64,000 bases of DNA from Granulicella sp. (GTDB taxonomy: Bacteria; Acidobacteriota; Terriglobia; Terriglobales; Acidobacteriaceae), in NCBI GenBank assembly GCA_025408425.1, contig JANXYX010000027.1, positions 1-64,000 on the forward strand, written 5' to 3'. The notes under the pieces are model-generated. The model was not told the DNA's origin. It made no database searches and saw only the letters and a program-made list of their open reading frames with translations. Positions 43,034 through 52,193 of this stretch are shown piece after piece; the first letter of the stretch is position 1, and every line of letters starts with the position of its first letter. The translations under genes were made by a program, and so were the position numbers.

Positions 43034-45172
43034 TTACGGGATGGTCTGGAAGCGACCATTCTGGAGGCCAAGAGAGTAGGGCTGGTAGAGCGGTACACCA
43101 GCGCCGACGATCTCCGTAATGGATGAGGCATTGTCACTGCCGACCCACACGTTACCAGACTGATCGACCACGATAGAGCGTCCAGGTCCGAGGAAAGTGG
43201 AGGACTTCTGGAAACCACCAGCAGTCGTTCCATCAGGGGAGAGGCTGACTGGGCCGGAGGTAAGTTCCGAGACGCCTACCAAGCCGCTGACGGAGTTCGT
43301 GGCATTGTTAGCGACCCAGGAGTTCTGGATACCGTCGAGGACCATAGCTGTTGGGTTGTTGACTCCTGCCGTACCGGCCGAGGTGGGCCAGCCGCTTACT
43401 GCGGCGTAGCTTGTGCCACTTCCGTTGAGCTTCGTCACAGAGTTGCTGGAGGACTGGGAGCTGATGTAGATGTTGTTCGAAGTAGTGGCGCCATTGTAAG
43501 CATCGGTAGAAATTCCGTAGGTTGGTCCATTGGTTGTGAAGGGAACGGTGGAGTAGCCATTCAAGAGGTTGAGTCCGGTGCTGGCTGGAGCGATACGGGA
43601 GACGAACGTTGAACCGGAGCTGGCCCAGATCGCGCCAGCGGGAGAGTTATCCACGAAGAGCCGGTTGGCCGTGCCAACTACCGAAGAGATTTGAGTTGGA
43701 GTGACGGCCGCGACGGCGGTAGACGCACCGGGGATCATGTAGACCGCAGTTCCTGCGGCCGTTGAGAAGTAGACGTTATTGGCTCCGTCCGCGGCGATTG
43801 CCAATGCGGGCGCAGCCGTTGGGAAAGTGAGCGTGACAAGGGTGGTGGGGCTATAGCGGTAGATGTTGTTGGAACTGCCGCCAAACCAAACATTGCCCTT
43901 ATCGTCGACTACACCACCGCTATTTGCGCCGCCGCTGAAAAAGACGCAGGTACCGGGGGTGCCGTTGGGACTGAACTGAGCAAGATTGCCGGTGGATGCC
44001 TGGCCGTTTGCGATCCAGACGTTGCCGTTGAGGTCGATGCCTACGTCAGTTGGGCTATTGAGGAACGAACCGCTGGAGGTACCGCAGGAGCTGGATGTGC
44101 TGTAATTGACGGCAATCGTCCAGTCGGAGGGGGCTGCCGTAAGAGCTGGCTGATAGGGCGCTCCGACCGCAGGAGAGAGGTTGAACAGGTTCTGAAGGTT
44201 CGAGGTGCTGCCGTTGGTGGGGTTGACGAACATGTAGTATGCGGCCTGAAGGACATCCGTCGCGGGTGCGAAGGTGGTTCCAAGGGGAACAACCGTATTG
44301 GCCGGATTGGGAGGCGTAGCATTCGCGAAGAGCGTGGCGCAATTGGCGGCGCTAGCGGACGCGTTGTTGACGCAAGCGGAGATGATGTTTGCGATGTGAT
44401 TGATCTTTGCGGTCTCAGGCGTGACGGTTACCGTCACTGCAGAGACTCCGCTGCTGATGAGGCCGTTCATGCCGGTGCCATCTGCTGCACCCGTATGAGT
44501 CACAGACGATTGCGCCGTACCGTTGGCCAAGTCAACCATATTTGAAACGAGACTGAACGAGTTTTTGAGAGCGCCCTTGGCAGCACCGATACCGTCTGCG
44601 GCCACCGTGTCGTTGGACGGGAAGAAGTACTGCTGGATTGCCGCGATGGTCGCGACGGTTGTGACTTCCGACATATCGACGAAGTTTGCGGCACCGATCT
44701 GGCTGCAGACGCCAAGGGGCGCGATGAAGACCGCTGCAGTGTTATTGACGCTGGGGTCGTGAGTATTGAGGGTGTTTCCGCCCTTGGCAACTAGATAGAC
44801 CAATGGGTCGCTTGCGCCGATCGGGCAAGAGAAGGTGTTTCCGGTATTGGGATAGGAGGTTCCAGGAGTGGGATCTTTAACAAACGAGAATGATCCGGCG
44901 TTGTCGTCCGCGGTGGTTGTTGTCGCGACTACGGAGGCGGCAGTCGAGAGTCTGCTCTGGCCAGCGAAGTTGAGTGTGACGGTGGAGAAAGCGACAGGCT
45001 GATTACCGCCATGTACTTTGCCGCTTACCGCGCCACCTACTCCGAGAGGGTTTCCGCTGGCAGCCGTTGTGACCAGGTTGGCGCAGCCTGAAGTCAGCAT
45101 GGCACTCGAAGCGAGAAGGGCCAGCAAGATTCTTGGCGAGCCGTGAGTACGGGTGAAGTTGAAACCATTCAT
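43034..45172 (-). CDS. Lipoprotein with streptogramin-lyase-like beta-propeller
   Basis: A 712-residue protein from ATG 45172 (GGAGG eight bases upstream); the track ORF adds 54 unlikely residues. The lipobox is MLTSGC at the end of LLALLASSAMLTSGCAN. An N-terminal carboxypeptidase-regulatory-like piece (VSGKVHGGNQPVAFSTVTLNFAG) is followed by an alpha-helical part. Then a propeller of Vgb/NHL type carries repeats such as DVGIDLNGNVWIANGQASTGNLAQFSPNG and SIVVDQSGNVWVGSDNASSITEIVGAG. It is likely on the outer surface or in the periplasm; the ligand is unknown. Confidence 0.85.
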   Translation of the reverse strand: MNGFNFTRTHGSPRILLALLASSAMLTSGCANLVTTAASGNPLGVGGAVSGKVHGGNQPVAFSTVTLNFAGQSRLSTAASVVATTTTADDNAGSFSFVKDPTPGTSYPNTGNTFSCPIGASDPLVYLVAKGGNTLNTHDPSVNNTAAVFIAPLGVCSQIGAANFVDMSEVTTVATIAAIQQYFFPSNDTVAADGIGAAKGALKNSFSLVSNMVDLANGTAQSSVTHTGAADGTGMNGLISSGVSAVTVTVTPETAKINHIANIISACVNNASASAANCATLFANATPPNPANTVVPLGTTFAPATDVLQAAYYMFVNPTNGSTSNLQNLFNLSPAVGAPYQPALTAAPSDWTIAVNYSTSSSCGTSSGSFLNSPTDVGIDLNGNVWIANGQASTGNLAQFSPNGTPGTCVFFSGGANSGGVVDDKGNVWFGGSSNNIYRYSPTTLVTLTFPTAAPALAIAADGANNVYFSTAAGTAVYMIPGASTAVAAVTPTQISSVVGTANRLFVDNSPAGAIWASSGSTFVSRIAPASTGLNLLNGYSTVPFTTNGPTYGISTDAYNGATTSNNIYISSQSSSNSVTKLNGSGTSYAAVSGWPTSAGTAGVNNPTAMVLDGIQNSWVANNATNSVSGLVGVSELTSGPVSLSPDGTTAGGFQKSSTFLGPGRSIVVDQSGNVWVGSDNASSITEIVGAGVPLYQPYSLGLQNGRFQTIP

Positions 45173-45929
45173 AGGAATTGCCTCCGAAGGATAGATGTTG
45201 CGGTTTACTCTGCTGTACCGAATGACACAGGGACAAATGCCGATGAGGGAGGTGATGCGACCGGAGAACGGGCTGTGCACAATAGCTTGACCTTGTGGAG
45301 TAAGACACAGTTGGTTATGTTCGGACCCGGACAATTTTTTAGAACAAAGTTGAAAAGAAGTGCTGCATCTGGGGGAAGAATATTCCTTATTTGAGCTAAA
45401 GAGTTACTTAATTGTTGGTGAAATTAGTTAACCTGACCCATTAGCGAAATGTTGCCTGATCAATTGCAATTTGCAGGTAAGGGAATCTTTTTTGATAACA
45501 GCGTCCTGGTTAACGGGTCTGGAACTGCTCAGCGACTTGAATTGATCTTTCGAGAGCGGCATCAACGCCCTTCCATTGCGCGGGTTCGATCGATGTTGGA
45601 GCATAGACAACACTTCATTGAGTTATCGACAGCGAAGAGCAGAATCTTTAATACCGAGATGACCTTCAGGGTTTCTGAAGGCTCTCTCAACAGCCTTTTT
45701 TTATCTTTATTCCGAGGGGTGGTCGATACAACTATTGGTGTAGCCGTCCGAGGGGTTAACTGGAGCGGTAACAGTTAAACTGATCCTCAGGTTCGCCGTA
45801 GGGACTGGATGGACGAGGCCAGCAGATGCGGGGACGAACGTTTATAGTGTTGGCTAACTTGCGCCGATGGTTGTGGGGAACCTGCTGCCGCCCCGTCGAC
45901 GCTTAGAAATTACAGGAGAGTGTCTCGCA
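45173..45929. other. Long AT-richer intergenic region
   Basis: It separates two divergent lipoprotein genes. The track ORFs here (45449 plus, 109 residues; 45428 minus, 61 residues) have no family resemblance and no Shine-Dalgarno, and the plus ORF would run through a terminator. The region holds overlapping hairpins at 45663-45702 and another at 45752-45776 and may encode a small RNA or a regulated leader. Confidence 0.5.
45663..45702 (+). terminator. Terminator with overlapping alternative hairpin (attenuator-like)
   Basis: AAGGCT-ctctcaac-AGCCTT is followed by seven Ts (plus strand). A second hairpin, CCTTCAG-ggttt-CTGAAGG, sits just 5' and shares the AAGG bases, so the two cannot form together. 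It lies about 230 bases before the 45930 lipoprotein start. Confidence 0.55.
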
Positions 45930-46742
45930 ATGAAGACCCCAACAACAACCATACTTGCCGCATTGACCTTAGGTGCAGCGATGATTTTGACCGGCTGCAA
46001 GAGTGCTCCGCCAGCATCTGCCCCGACAGCGGGAAGACTGAATTCTGACGGGTCGATTACGAATCCCGATGGCTCGGTCACGTATCCAGCTGGTTCATCG
46101 CAGGCTGGTAATGCTCAAGGCACACAGAGTGCCGATGGCTCCACGAAGCCTGCCGCGGCAACGAGTACACCAGCAAGGGCACCAGCAGTTGTTCCCCACC
46201 CCGCGACCGGAGCGACGCGATCGCCGGCAACTGCCACAGTGCCGCAGACACGAACGATTCCGAGCGGAACAAGCGTCGCGGTTTCAATTTCCGAGACTTT
46301 GAGCGCGAGCCGCAATAATGCAGGTGACAGCTTCAGTGGTGTTTTGAGTGAGCCTCTGATGGTCGATGGTCAGGCGGTCTATCCGCGCGGGACCAAGGTG
46401 ACTGGTGTCGTCGCTGCAGCAAAGGGACGTGGACGCTTCAAAGGTTCGGGTGACCTCGCGATCGAGTTGACGGAGATTGAGGGGACACGAGTGAGCACCA
46501 ACGAATACGAGAAGGCGCAGGCTGGCAAAGGCAAGCGAACGGCAGGTATGATTGGCGGCGGAGCTGGGCTTGGCGCGCTGATTGGCGGTCTGGCGGGTGG
46601 CGGCAAGGGGGCTTTGATCGGGGGACTTGCAGGCGCCGGTGCTGGCACGGCGGCTTCGGCCTATACGGGCAACAAAGATGTGGTGATACCGGCTGAATCG
46701 ATCGTTACTTTTACGCTGACTGCACCTGTTACTGCTCGCTAA
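45930..46742 (+). CDS. Glycine-zipper lipoprotein with VirB10-like segment
   Basis: A 270-residue protein from ATG 45930 (AGGAG upstream; track start 21 codons earlier). The lipobox is MILTGC. A low-complexity linker is followed by RTIPSGTSVAVSISETLSASRNNAGDSFSGVLSEPLMVDGQAVYPRGTKVTGVV, the same module as in the 25071 protein. A long glycine zipper follows (GMIGGGAGLGALIGGLAGGGKGALIGGLAGAGAGTAASAY) and the end is VVIPAESIVTFTLTAPV. It is probably anchored in the outer membrane. It is followed by a strong terminator. Confidence 0.82.
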   Translation: MKTPTTTILAALTLGAAMILTGCKSAPPASAPTAGRLNSDGSITNPDGSVTYPAGSSQAGNAQGTQSADGSTKPAAATSTPARAPAVVPHPATGATRSPATATVPQTRTIPSGTSVAVSISETLSASRNNAGDSFSGVLSEPLMVDGQAVYPRGTKVTGVVAAAKGRGRFKGSGDLAIELTEIEGTRVSTNEYEKAQAGKGKRTAGMIGGGAGLGALIGGLAGGGKGALIGGLAGAGAGTAASAYTGNKDVVIPAESIVTFTLTAPVTAR

Positions 46743-46757
46743 GAAGTCTGTGATTTG

Positions 46758-46794
46758 AAGGCCCCTTCACCTGGTGGAGGGGCCTTCTGCTTTT
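46758..46794 (+). terminator. Rho-independent terminator after the glycine-zipper lipoprotein
   Basis: A 9-bp stem AAGGCCCCT / AGGGGCCTT, extended by inner pairing (CACC/GGTG), followed by CTGCTTTT, 15 bases after the stop. Confidence 0.78.
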
Positions 46795-46813
46795 AAGGCG
46801 GTAAACTGACAGA

Positions 46814-47425
46814 ATGCGCCTGAGTCCAGTATTTCTATTGTCGGCAACAGATGTTGCACACTTCCCGTCTGAAGCCAAGACGTTTGGTGCCCCTGAGATT
46901 GCGTTCCTTGGGCGATCAAACGTAGGCAAGTCGTCATTGATCAATTCCCTGCTGGGATCGAAGCAGGCGCACACGTCGTCTACTCCGGGCCGGACCCGTG
47001 CGATCAACTTCTTTGCGCTGCACGAAGGTGTGGGCGAGAAGATGAAGCAACGGCCGACGATGATCTTCGCCGACCTGCCGGGGTATGGCTATGCAAAGAT
47101 TTCGAAGTCGATTTCGTCGGAGTGGCCGAAGTTTATTGAGCCTTATCTGGCCGAGCGGGATACGTTGGCGCTGGCGATTTGTCTGGTGGACACGAATATT
47201 CCGCCGCAGCCAAGTGACAAGCAGCTGATTGAATATTTCAAGCAGACGCAGCGTCCTTTTCTTGTGGTGGGGACGAAGGCAGACCGGTTGTCGAACAACG
47301 TACTGGCGAAGAGCATTGCCACGTTGAAGCGGGAGCATGGGGTGGATGAGGTGTTGCCGGTGTCGGCGAAGACGGATGCCGGGACTAAGGCGCTGTGGGC
47401 CAGATTGATGGCGGTGGCGGAGTAG
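46814..47425 (+). CDS. engB: Ribosome biogenesis GTPase EngB (YsxC/YihA)
   Basis: A 203-residue small GTPase. G1 is GRSNVGKSSLIN, the switch I threonine region is SSTPGRTRAINF, G3 is DLPGYGYA, G4 is TKAD and G5 is SAKT. The GYGYAKISK stretch is specific to EngB. It acts in assembly of the large ribosomal subunit. Single gene on the plus strand, convergent with the next gene (nine-base gap). Confidence 0.96.
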   Translation: MRLSPVFLLSATDVAHFPSEAKTFGAPEIAFLGRSNVGKSSLINSLLGSKQAHTSSTPGRTRAINFFALHEGVGEKMKQRPTMIFADLPGYGYAKISKSISSEWPKFIEPYLAERDTLALAICLVDTNIPPQPSDKQLIEYFKQTQRPFLVVGTKADRLSNNVLAKSIATLKREHGVDEVLPVSAKTDAGTKALWARLMAVAE

Positions 47426-47434
47426 GGCCCGTCT

Positions 47435-48223
47435 CTAGGTGTTGGTTGCGAGGTGCTGGTTGTCGTGGATCAGGTGGTCGCGCTCGTGGCGGGTGAGCCA
47501 GAGGGTGCGGCATAGGGGCGATTCGCGGGGCAGGATTTTAGGGGCGGCGTGAAGCCATTTGCTGCGGAGGGTGTCTTCGGGAGCGATGAGGTTGAGGGCG
47601 CGGGCGTCGAATGCTCTAAGGGCCGAGGGTGTGGGCTGGGGGAAGGATTCCAAGTGCCAGTGACTTTGAGCCAGAGTGGTTTCGAGGAGCGCGTCTGCGT
47701 CTATGGCTTCGGGGTTGGTTCGATCGAAGTCCATGATGATTGCGCCGTTTGATTTGAAAGAGCGGGCGAAGGCGCGGGCTTCGAGGTGGCTGAGGTCGGT
47801 AAAGAGTTGTGGGGCTACTCCGCGGTCGAGGAGTTCCTGAAGGGTTTCGAGGAGGTTGGCCTGAAGGCCGACGGAGAGTGGAAGGTGTTTGCGGACCTCG
47901 TTCTTCATCGCGCGGAGGGCTTCGTCGAGGGTGTTGACGACAAAGTCGCAGGAGCCAGAGCGTAGGGCCTGATGTGCGACGGTGGGACTCTCTTCGATGC
48001 TGAGACAGACTGCTCCGGCGATGTTGGCAGCGATCGAGAGGGCGGCGCCCTGGGGGCCGAGGCCGCAGGAGAGGATGAGGGCTCCGCCCCAATCCTGACG
48101 GAGATGGTGGAGGACCGTGAAGGTGCGGAGGGTGCGGGTTTGGAGGGTGTCGTACAGGGGGTCGGTGGCTGGCATCGGGCTATATCCAGAATAGACGGGA
48201 TAGAGGGTGGACGGTTGAGACAC
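47435..48223 (-). CDS. Protein resembling the NAD-binding core of urocanate hydratase (partial-length)
   Basis: A 262-residue protein. The segment GGALILSCGLGPQGAALSIAANIAGAVCLSIEES, followed by ALRSGSCDFVVNTLDEALRAMKNEVRKHLPLSVGLQANLLETLQELLDRGVAPQLFTDLSHLEA, follows the order of the urocanase Rossmann core (T-x-G-L-G-G-M-x-x-A-Q, A-x-N-I-A-G, D-x-L-D-E-A, then G-N-x-V-x-x-x-E-x-L and V-D-L-x-S-D-Q-T). The GMSGAQ and SDQTS motifs are altered, and the flanking N- and C-terminal urocanase domains, including the catalytic cysteine region, are absent. Loss of catalytic activity is likely. Resemblance is by eye only. Confidence 0.55.
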   Translation of the reverse strand: MSQPSTLYPVYSGYSPMPATDPLYDTLQTRTLRTFTVLHHLRQDWGGALILSCGLGPQGAALSIAANIAGAVCLSIEESPTVAHQALRSGSCDFVVNTLDEALRAMKNEVRKHLPLSVGLQANLLETLQELLDRGVAPQLFTDLSHLEARAFARSFKSNGAIIMDFDRTNPEAIDADALLETTLAQSHWHLESFPQPTPSALRAFDARALNLIAPEDTLRSKWLHAAPKILPRESPLCRTLWLTRHERDHLIHDNQHLATNT

Positions 48224-48287
48224 CGGGGCAGGCTAAGAGGATTGGATTTTGACGGGGTGAAAGAAGGGTGATCGCTTAAGCACGAAA

Positions 48288-48320
48288 CCCATCCGCTACG
48301 ACGAAGCTGTAAGGGATGGG
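48288..48320. repeat. Dispersed repeat family B, variant copy B6
   Basis: CCCATCC ... GGATGGG arms with an internal short stem around the loop GACGAAGCT. It shares the loop type and outer CCCA/TGGG arms of family B and lies 25 bases before copy B1. Confidence 0.6.
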
Positions 48321-48345
48321 CAGGATGGTTGGGTGTGGCGGACAA

Positions 48346-48384
48346 CCCCACGTCAGAGATGAAGCCGTCTGACATGGGGCACCC
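48346..48384. repeat. Dispersed repeat family B, copy B1
   Basis: CCCCA-c-GTCAGA-GATGAAGCCG-TCTGAC-a-TGGGG then CACCC. The stem is perfect except for the c/a mismatch seen in every B copy. It lies ten bases past the ino1 stop and is preceded by TGTGGCGGACA, also found before B2. Confidence 0.85.
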
Positions 48385-48393
48385 GGTTTTGGG

Positions 48394-49740
<1,347 letters not shown>

Positions 49741-49853
49741 TCTGGGCAATACCCTTCTATGAGTCAATTATCCGTGGATGCGGATAACCCAGTATCGCGC
49801 ACGGCGATACCGGGCGCAACTTGAAGGGTGAGAGCAAGTTACGTCACCGGTAA

Positions 49854-50492
49854 CTAAGCCGGATCGACGCTGATACGGTTTTTCCAGTGGGTCCAGAGGA
49901 ACCAGACGATGCCAACGACGAGGGCAATTTCGACACCTAGATGGAAGCGGTGAAAGATGGCTTTGAAGCGAGGGTCGGTATCCCACTCGTCTCCGAGCTT
50001 CATGCCGACGTAGGCGAGGGCGTAGCACCAGGGCCACGAGCCGATGAAGGTGTAGGCGTGGAAACGAAGCTGGGGCATGCGGGCGATGCCGGCGGGTAGA
50101 GCGATGAAGGTGCGGACGACGGGAAGGAGGCGACCGATCATGACGGTGATGCCGCCGTATTTGGCAAAATAGTGCTCGACGCGATCGAGATCGTGGCGGC
50201 TGAGGAGGACGAAGCGGCCGAAGCGCTCGATGGCGGGACGGCCTCCCCAGGCACCGAGCCAGTAGGCGGGGATGGAGCCGAGGTTGCAACCGATGGCTCC
50301 TGCAGTCGCGACCCAGAAGAGTTTGAGTTGGCCGGTGTGAACGAGGAAGCCGGCGAAGGGCATGATGATCTCAGACGGCAGAGGGATGCAGGCCGACTCG
50401 ATTCCCATGAGAAGTGCCACGCCAGCGTAGCCTCCCGCTGAGATGACCGAGATGATGAAGGTGGCAAGAATGGTGATAATTCGCTCAGACAT
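49854..50492 (-). CDS. DedA-family membrane protein
   Basis: A 212-residue protein. GIESACIPLPSEIIMPFAGFLVHTG, GAIGCNLGSIPAYWLGAWGGRP and GRLLPVVRTFIALPAGIARMPQLRFHAYTFIGSWPWC are the three DedA/SNARE-associated blocks, including the E in P-L-P-S-E and R-x-x-P-x-x-R-T. Members include undecaprenyl-phosphate and phospholipid flippases. Divergent from hemQ. Confidence 0.92.
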   Translation of the reverse strand: MSERIITILATFIISVISAGGYAGVALLMGIESACIPLPSEIIMPFAGFLVHTGQLKLFWVATAGAIGCNLGSIPAYWLGAWGGRPAIERFGRFVLLSRHDLDRVEHYFAKYGGITVMIGRLLPVVRTFIALPAGIARMPQLRFHAYTFIGSWPWCYALAYVGMKLGDEWDTDPRFKAIFHRFHLGVEIALVVGIVWFLWTHWKNRISVDPA

Positions 50493-50563
50493 GAATGATG
50501 GCAGTATAGCGAGATGAGCAAAACTGTGTGATGAGCTAGCATTGAAAGTTCAGGAGAGGTTCA

Positions 50564-51379
50564 ATGTCAGATACGGTTGTAGTTCCAGCAGCAGCAGTCG
50601 AGGCAACATCTTCACCAGCCGCAGTTGCTCCAACAGGTCGACCGGCGAGCAGCTATGGTGCGGCGCCCCATGATCCTTCAAAACCGCCGGTAAAGCGCCA
50701 GATTGTGTGCTTCAGCTTCTATAAGGTGATGCCCGAGTGGCGCAGGTTGCCGGCAGAGGAGAAAGCCGCTCACAAAGAAGAGTTTGCAGCGGTGCTGGCG
50801 AAGTGGAACAAGCCGGGAGAGTTTCTGTCGCTGACGTACTCGACGGTGGGGACACGAGGCGATGTGGATATGTGCGTCTGGTCGATTGGCTATGCAGTGG
50901 ACGAGCTGAACCAGATGCGGAGTGAGTTGATGGGAACCGCTCTGGGTGGGTATCTGAACTCGCCACATAACTTTCTGGCGATGACGAAGCGCTCGCAGTA
51001 CCAGATCGATCGCGTGGACGAGAGTGAAGGCGAAGGGCGCGGGGCGATTCGTCCGGGCGGACAGAAGTACATCTTTATCTACCCGTTCTGGAAGACGAGG
51101 CCATGGTATTTGCTGCCGATGCCAGAGCGGAAGCGGTTGATGGATGAACATATCCGGATTGGACTGCTGTATCCGCGAGTGAAACTGAATACGACCTATT
51201 CGTTTGGGATTGATGACCAGGAGTTCGTGGTGGCGTTCGAAACGAACTTTCCTGAGGACTTCCTGGACCTGGTCCAGCAGCTTCGCGAGACGGAGATCAG
51301 CATGTACACGCTGCAGGACACACCGATCTTTAGTTGTGTGCGAGTACCGCCGATAGAGATGCTGAATCGGCTGGGTTAG
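50564..51379 (+). CDS. hemQ: Coproheme decarboxylase HemQ (chlorite dismutase family)
   Basis: A 271-residue protein with a 45-residue Ala/Pro-rich leader. The core QKYIFIYPFWKTRPWYLLPMPERKRLMDEHIRIG carries the Y-I-x-x-Y-P, K-T-R-x-W-Y and heme-ligand histidine pattern of HemQ. VKLNTTYSFGIDDQEFVVAFETNFPEDFLDLVQQLRETEISMYTLQDTPIFSC completes it. HemQ converts coproheme III to heme b with peroxide. GGAGAGG precedes the ATG. It fits the hem genes downstream and implies a coproporphyrin-dependent route. Confidence 0.92.
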   Translation: MSDTVVVPAAAVEATSSPAAVAPTGRPASSYGAAPHDPSKPPVKRQIVCFSFYKVMPEWRRLPAEEKAAHKEEFAAVLAKWNKPGEFLSLTYSTVGTRGDVDMCVWSIGYAVDELNQMRSELMGTALGGYLNSPHNFLAMTKRSQYQIDRVDESEGEGRGAIRPGGQKYIFIYPFWKTRPWYLLPMPERKRLMDEHIRIGLLYPRVKLNTTYSFGIDDQEFVVAFETNFPEDFLDLVQQLRETEISMYTLQDTPIFSCVRVPPIEMLNRLG

Positions 51380-51418
51380 CGATAACTAGGGACGGCTGCT
51401 GGGGTGACGGCTACAACC

Positions 51419-51453
51419 CCCCATTCTTCGCAGTGAGGGGGCGAAGAATGGGG
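51419..51453. repeat. Strong REP-like hairpin between hemQ and nth
   Basis: A perfect 13-bp stem CCCCATTCTTCGC / GCGAAGAATGGGG with loop AGTGAGGGG. The outer arms resemble family B (CCCA...TGGGG) but the loop differs. It could also terminate hemQ, though no T-tract follows. Confidence 0.65.
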
Positions 51454-51486
51454 ATCCTGACTCCTCTAACTACTCTGAGGATTTCG

Positions 51487-52161
51487 ATGGTGAAGCGTTT
51501 GAAGACTGTGAAGCCGCTAGCACCGGAGCGGGTGACGGCGATTCTGGCAGAGCTGCGGAAGACTTATCCGGATGTAGTTTGCGCGCTGCATCATAAGAAT
51601 GCGTGGGAGTTGACGGTGGCGACGATTCTGTCGGCGCAGTGTACGGATGTGCGGGTGAACCTGGTAACACCGGCGCTGTTCAAGGCATTTCCTACTCCGA
51701 AGGCGATGATGCAGGCTTCGTTGCCGGAGCTGGAGGAGTTGGTTCGGACTACGGGCTTCTTTCGGAATAAGGCGAAGAATATTCAGGGAGCGGCGCGGGT
51801 GGTGGTGGAAGAGTTTGGGGGGAAGGTTCCGCAGACGATGGAGGAGATGCTGCGGTTACCGGGAGTGGCGCGTAAGACTGCGAATGTGGTGTTGGGATCG
51901 TGGTATGGGATTGCTTCAGGTGTGGTGGTGGACACCCATGTGCTGCGGATTTCGCGGCGGCTGGAGCTGACGAAGGAGACTACTCCGGAGAAGGTGGAGG
52001 CCGACTTGAAAAAGATACTGCCGCAGGACCGGTGGATCGCGTTTTCGCATGAACTGATTCATCATGGGCGCGCGGTATGCGTGGCGCGAAAGCCGCGCTG
52101 TGCGGATTGCTCGCTGGAGAAGCTTTGCAACTCGGCAGACAAGACGTGGAGTTCGCACTAA
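51487..52161 (+). CDS. nth: Endonuclease III
   Basis: 224 residues from ATG 51487 (GAGGA five bases upstream); the track ORF starts 51 codons early inside hemQ. LPGVARKTANVVLG is the helix-hairpin-helix with the catalytic lysine. GVVVDTHVLRISRRL gives the catalytic aspartate. The iron-sulfur cluster is CVARKPRCADCSLEKLC (C-x6-C-x2-C-x5-C). It removes oxidised pyrimidines from DNA and cuts abasic sites. Convergent with hemD. Confidence 0.96.
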   Translation: MVKRLKTVKPLAPERVTAILAELRKTYPDVVCALHHKNAWELTVATILSAQCTDVRVNLVTPALFKAFPTPKAMMQASLPELEELVRTTGFFRNKAKNIQGAARVVVEEFGGKVPQTMEEMLRLPGVARKTANVVLGSWYGIASGVVVDTHVLRISRRLELTKETTPEKVEADLKKILPQDRWIAFSHELIHHGRAVCVARKPRCADCSLEKLCNSADKTWSSH

Positions 52162-52193
52162 GAGCGCTAGTTGGTGTGGATATTGAACGGCTT

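Noticed and set aside
45585-45600. GGGTTCGATCGATG resembling a tRNA T-arm
   Set aside because: No acceptor stem, anticodon arm or D-arm can be placed around it.
45449-45778. 109-residue plus ORF in the long gap
   Set aside because: No Shine-Dalgarno, no recognisable family, and it would be translated through a terminator-like hairpin with seven Ts; an RNA element is more likely.
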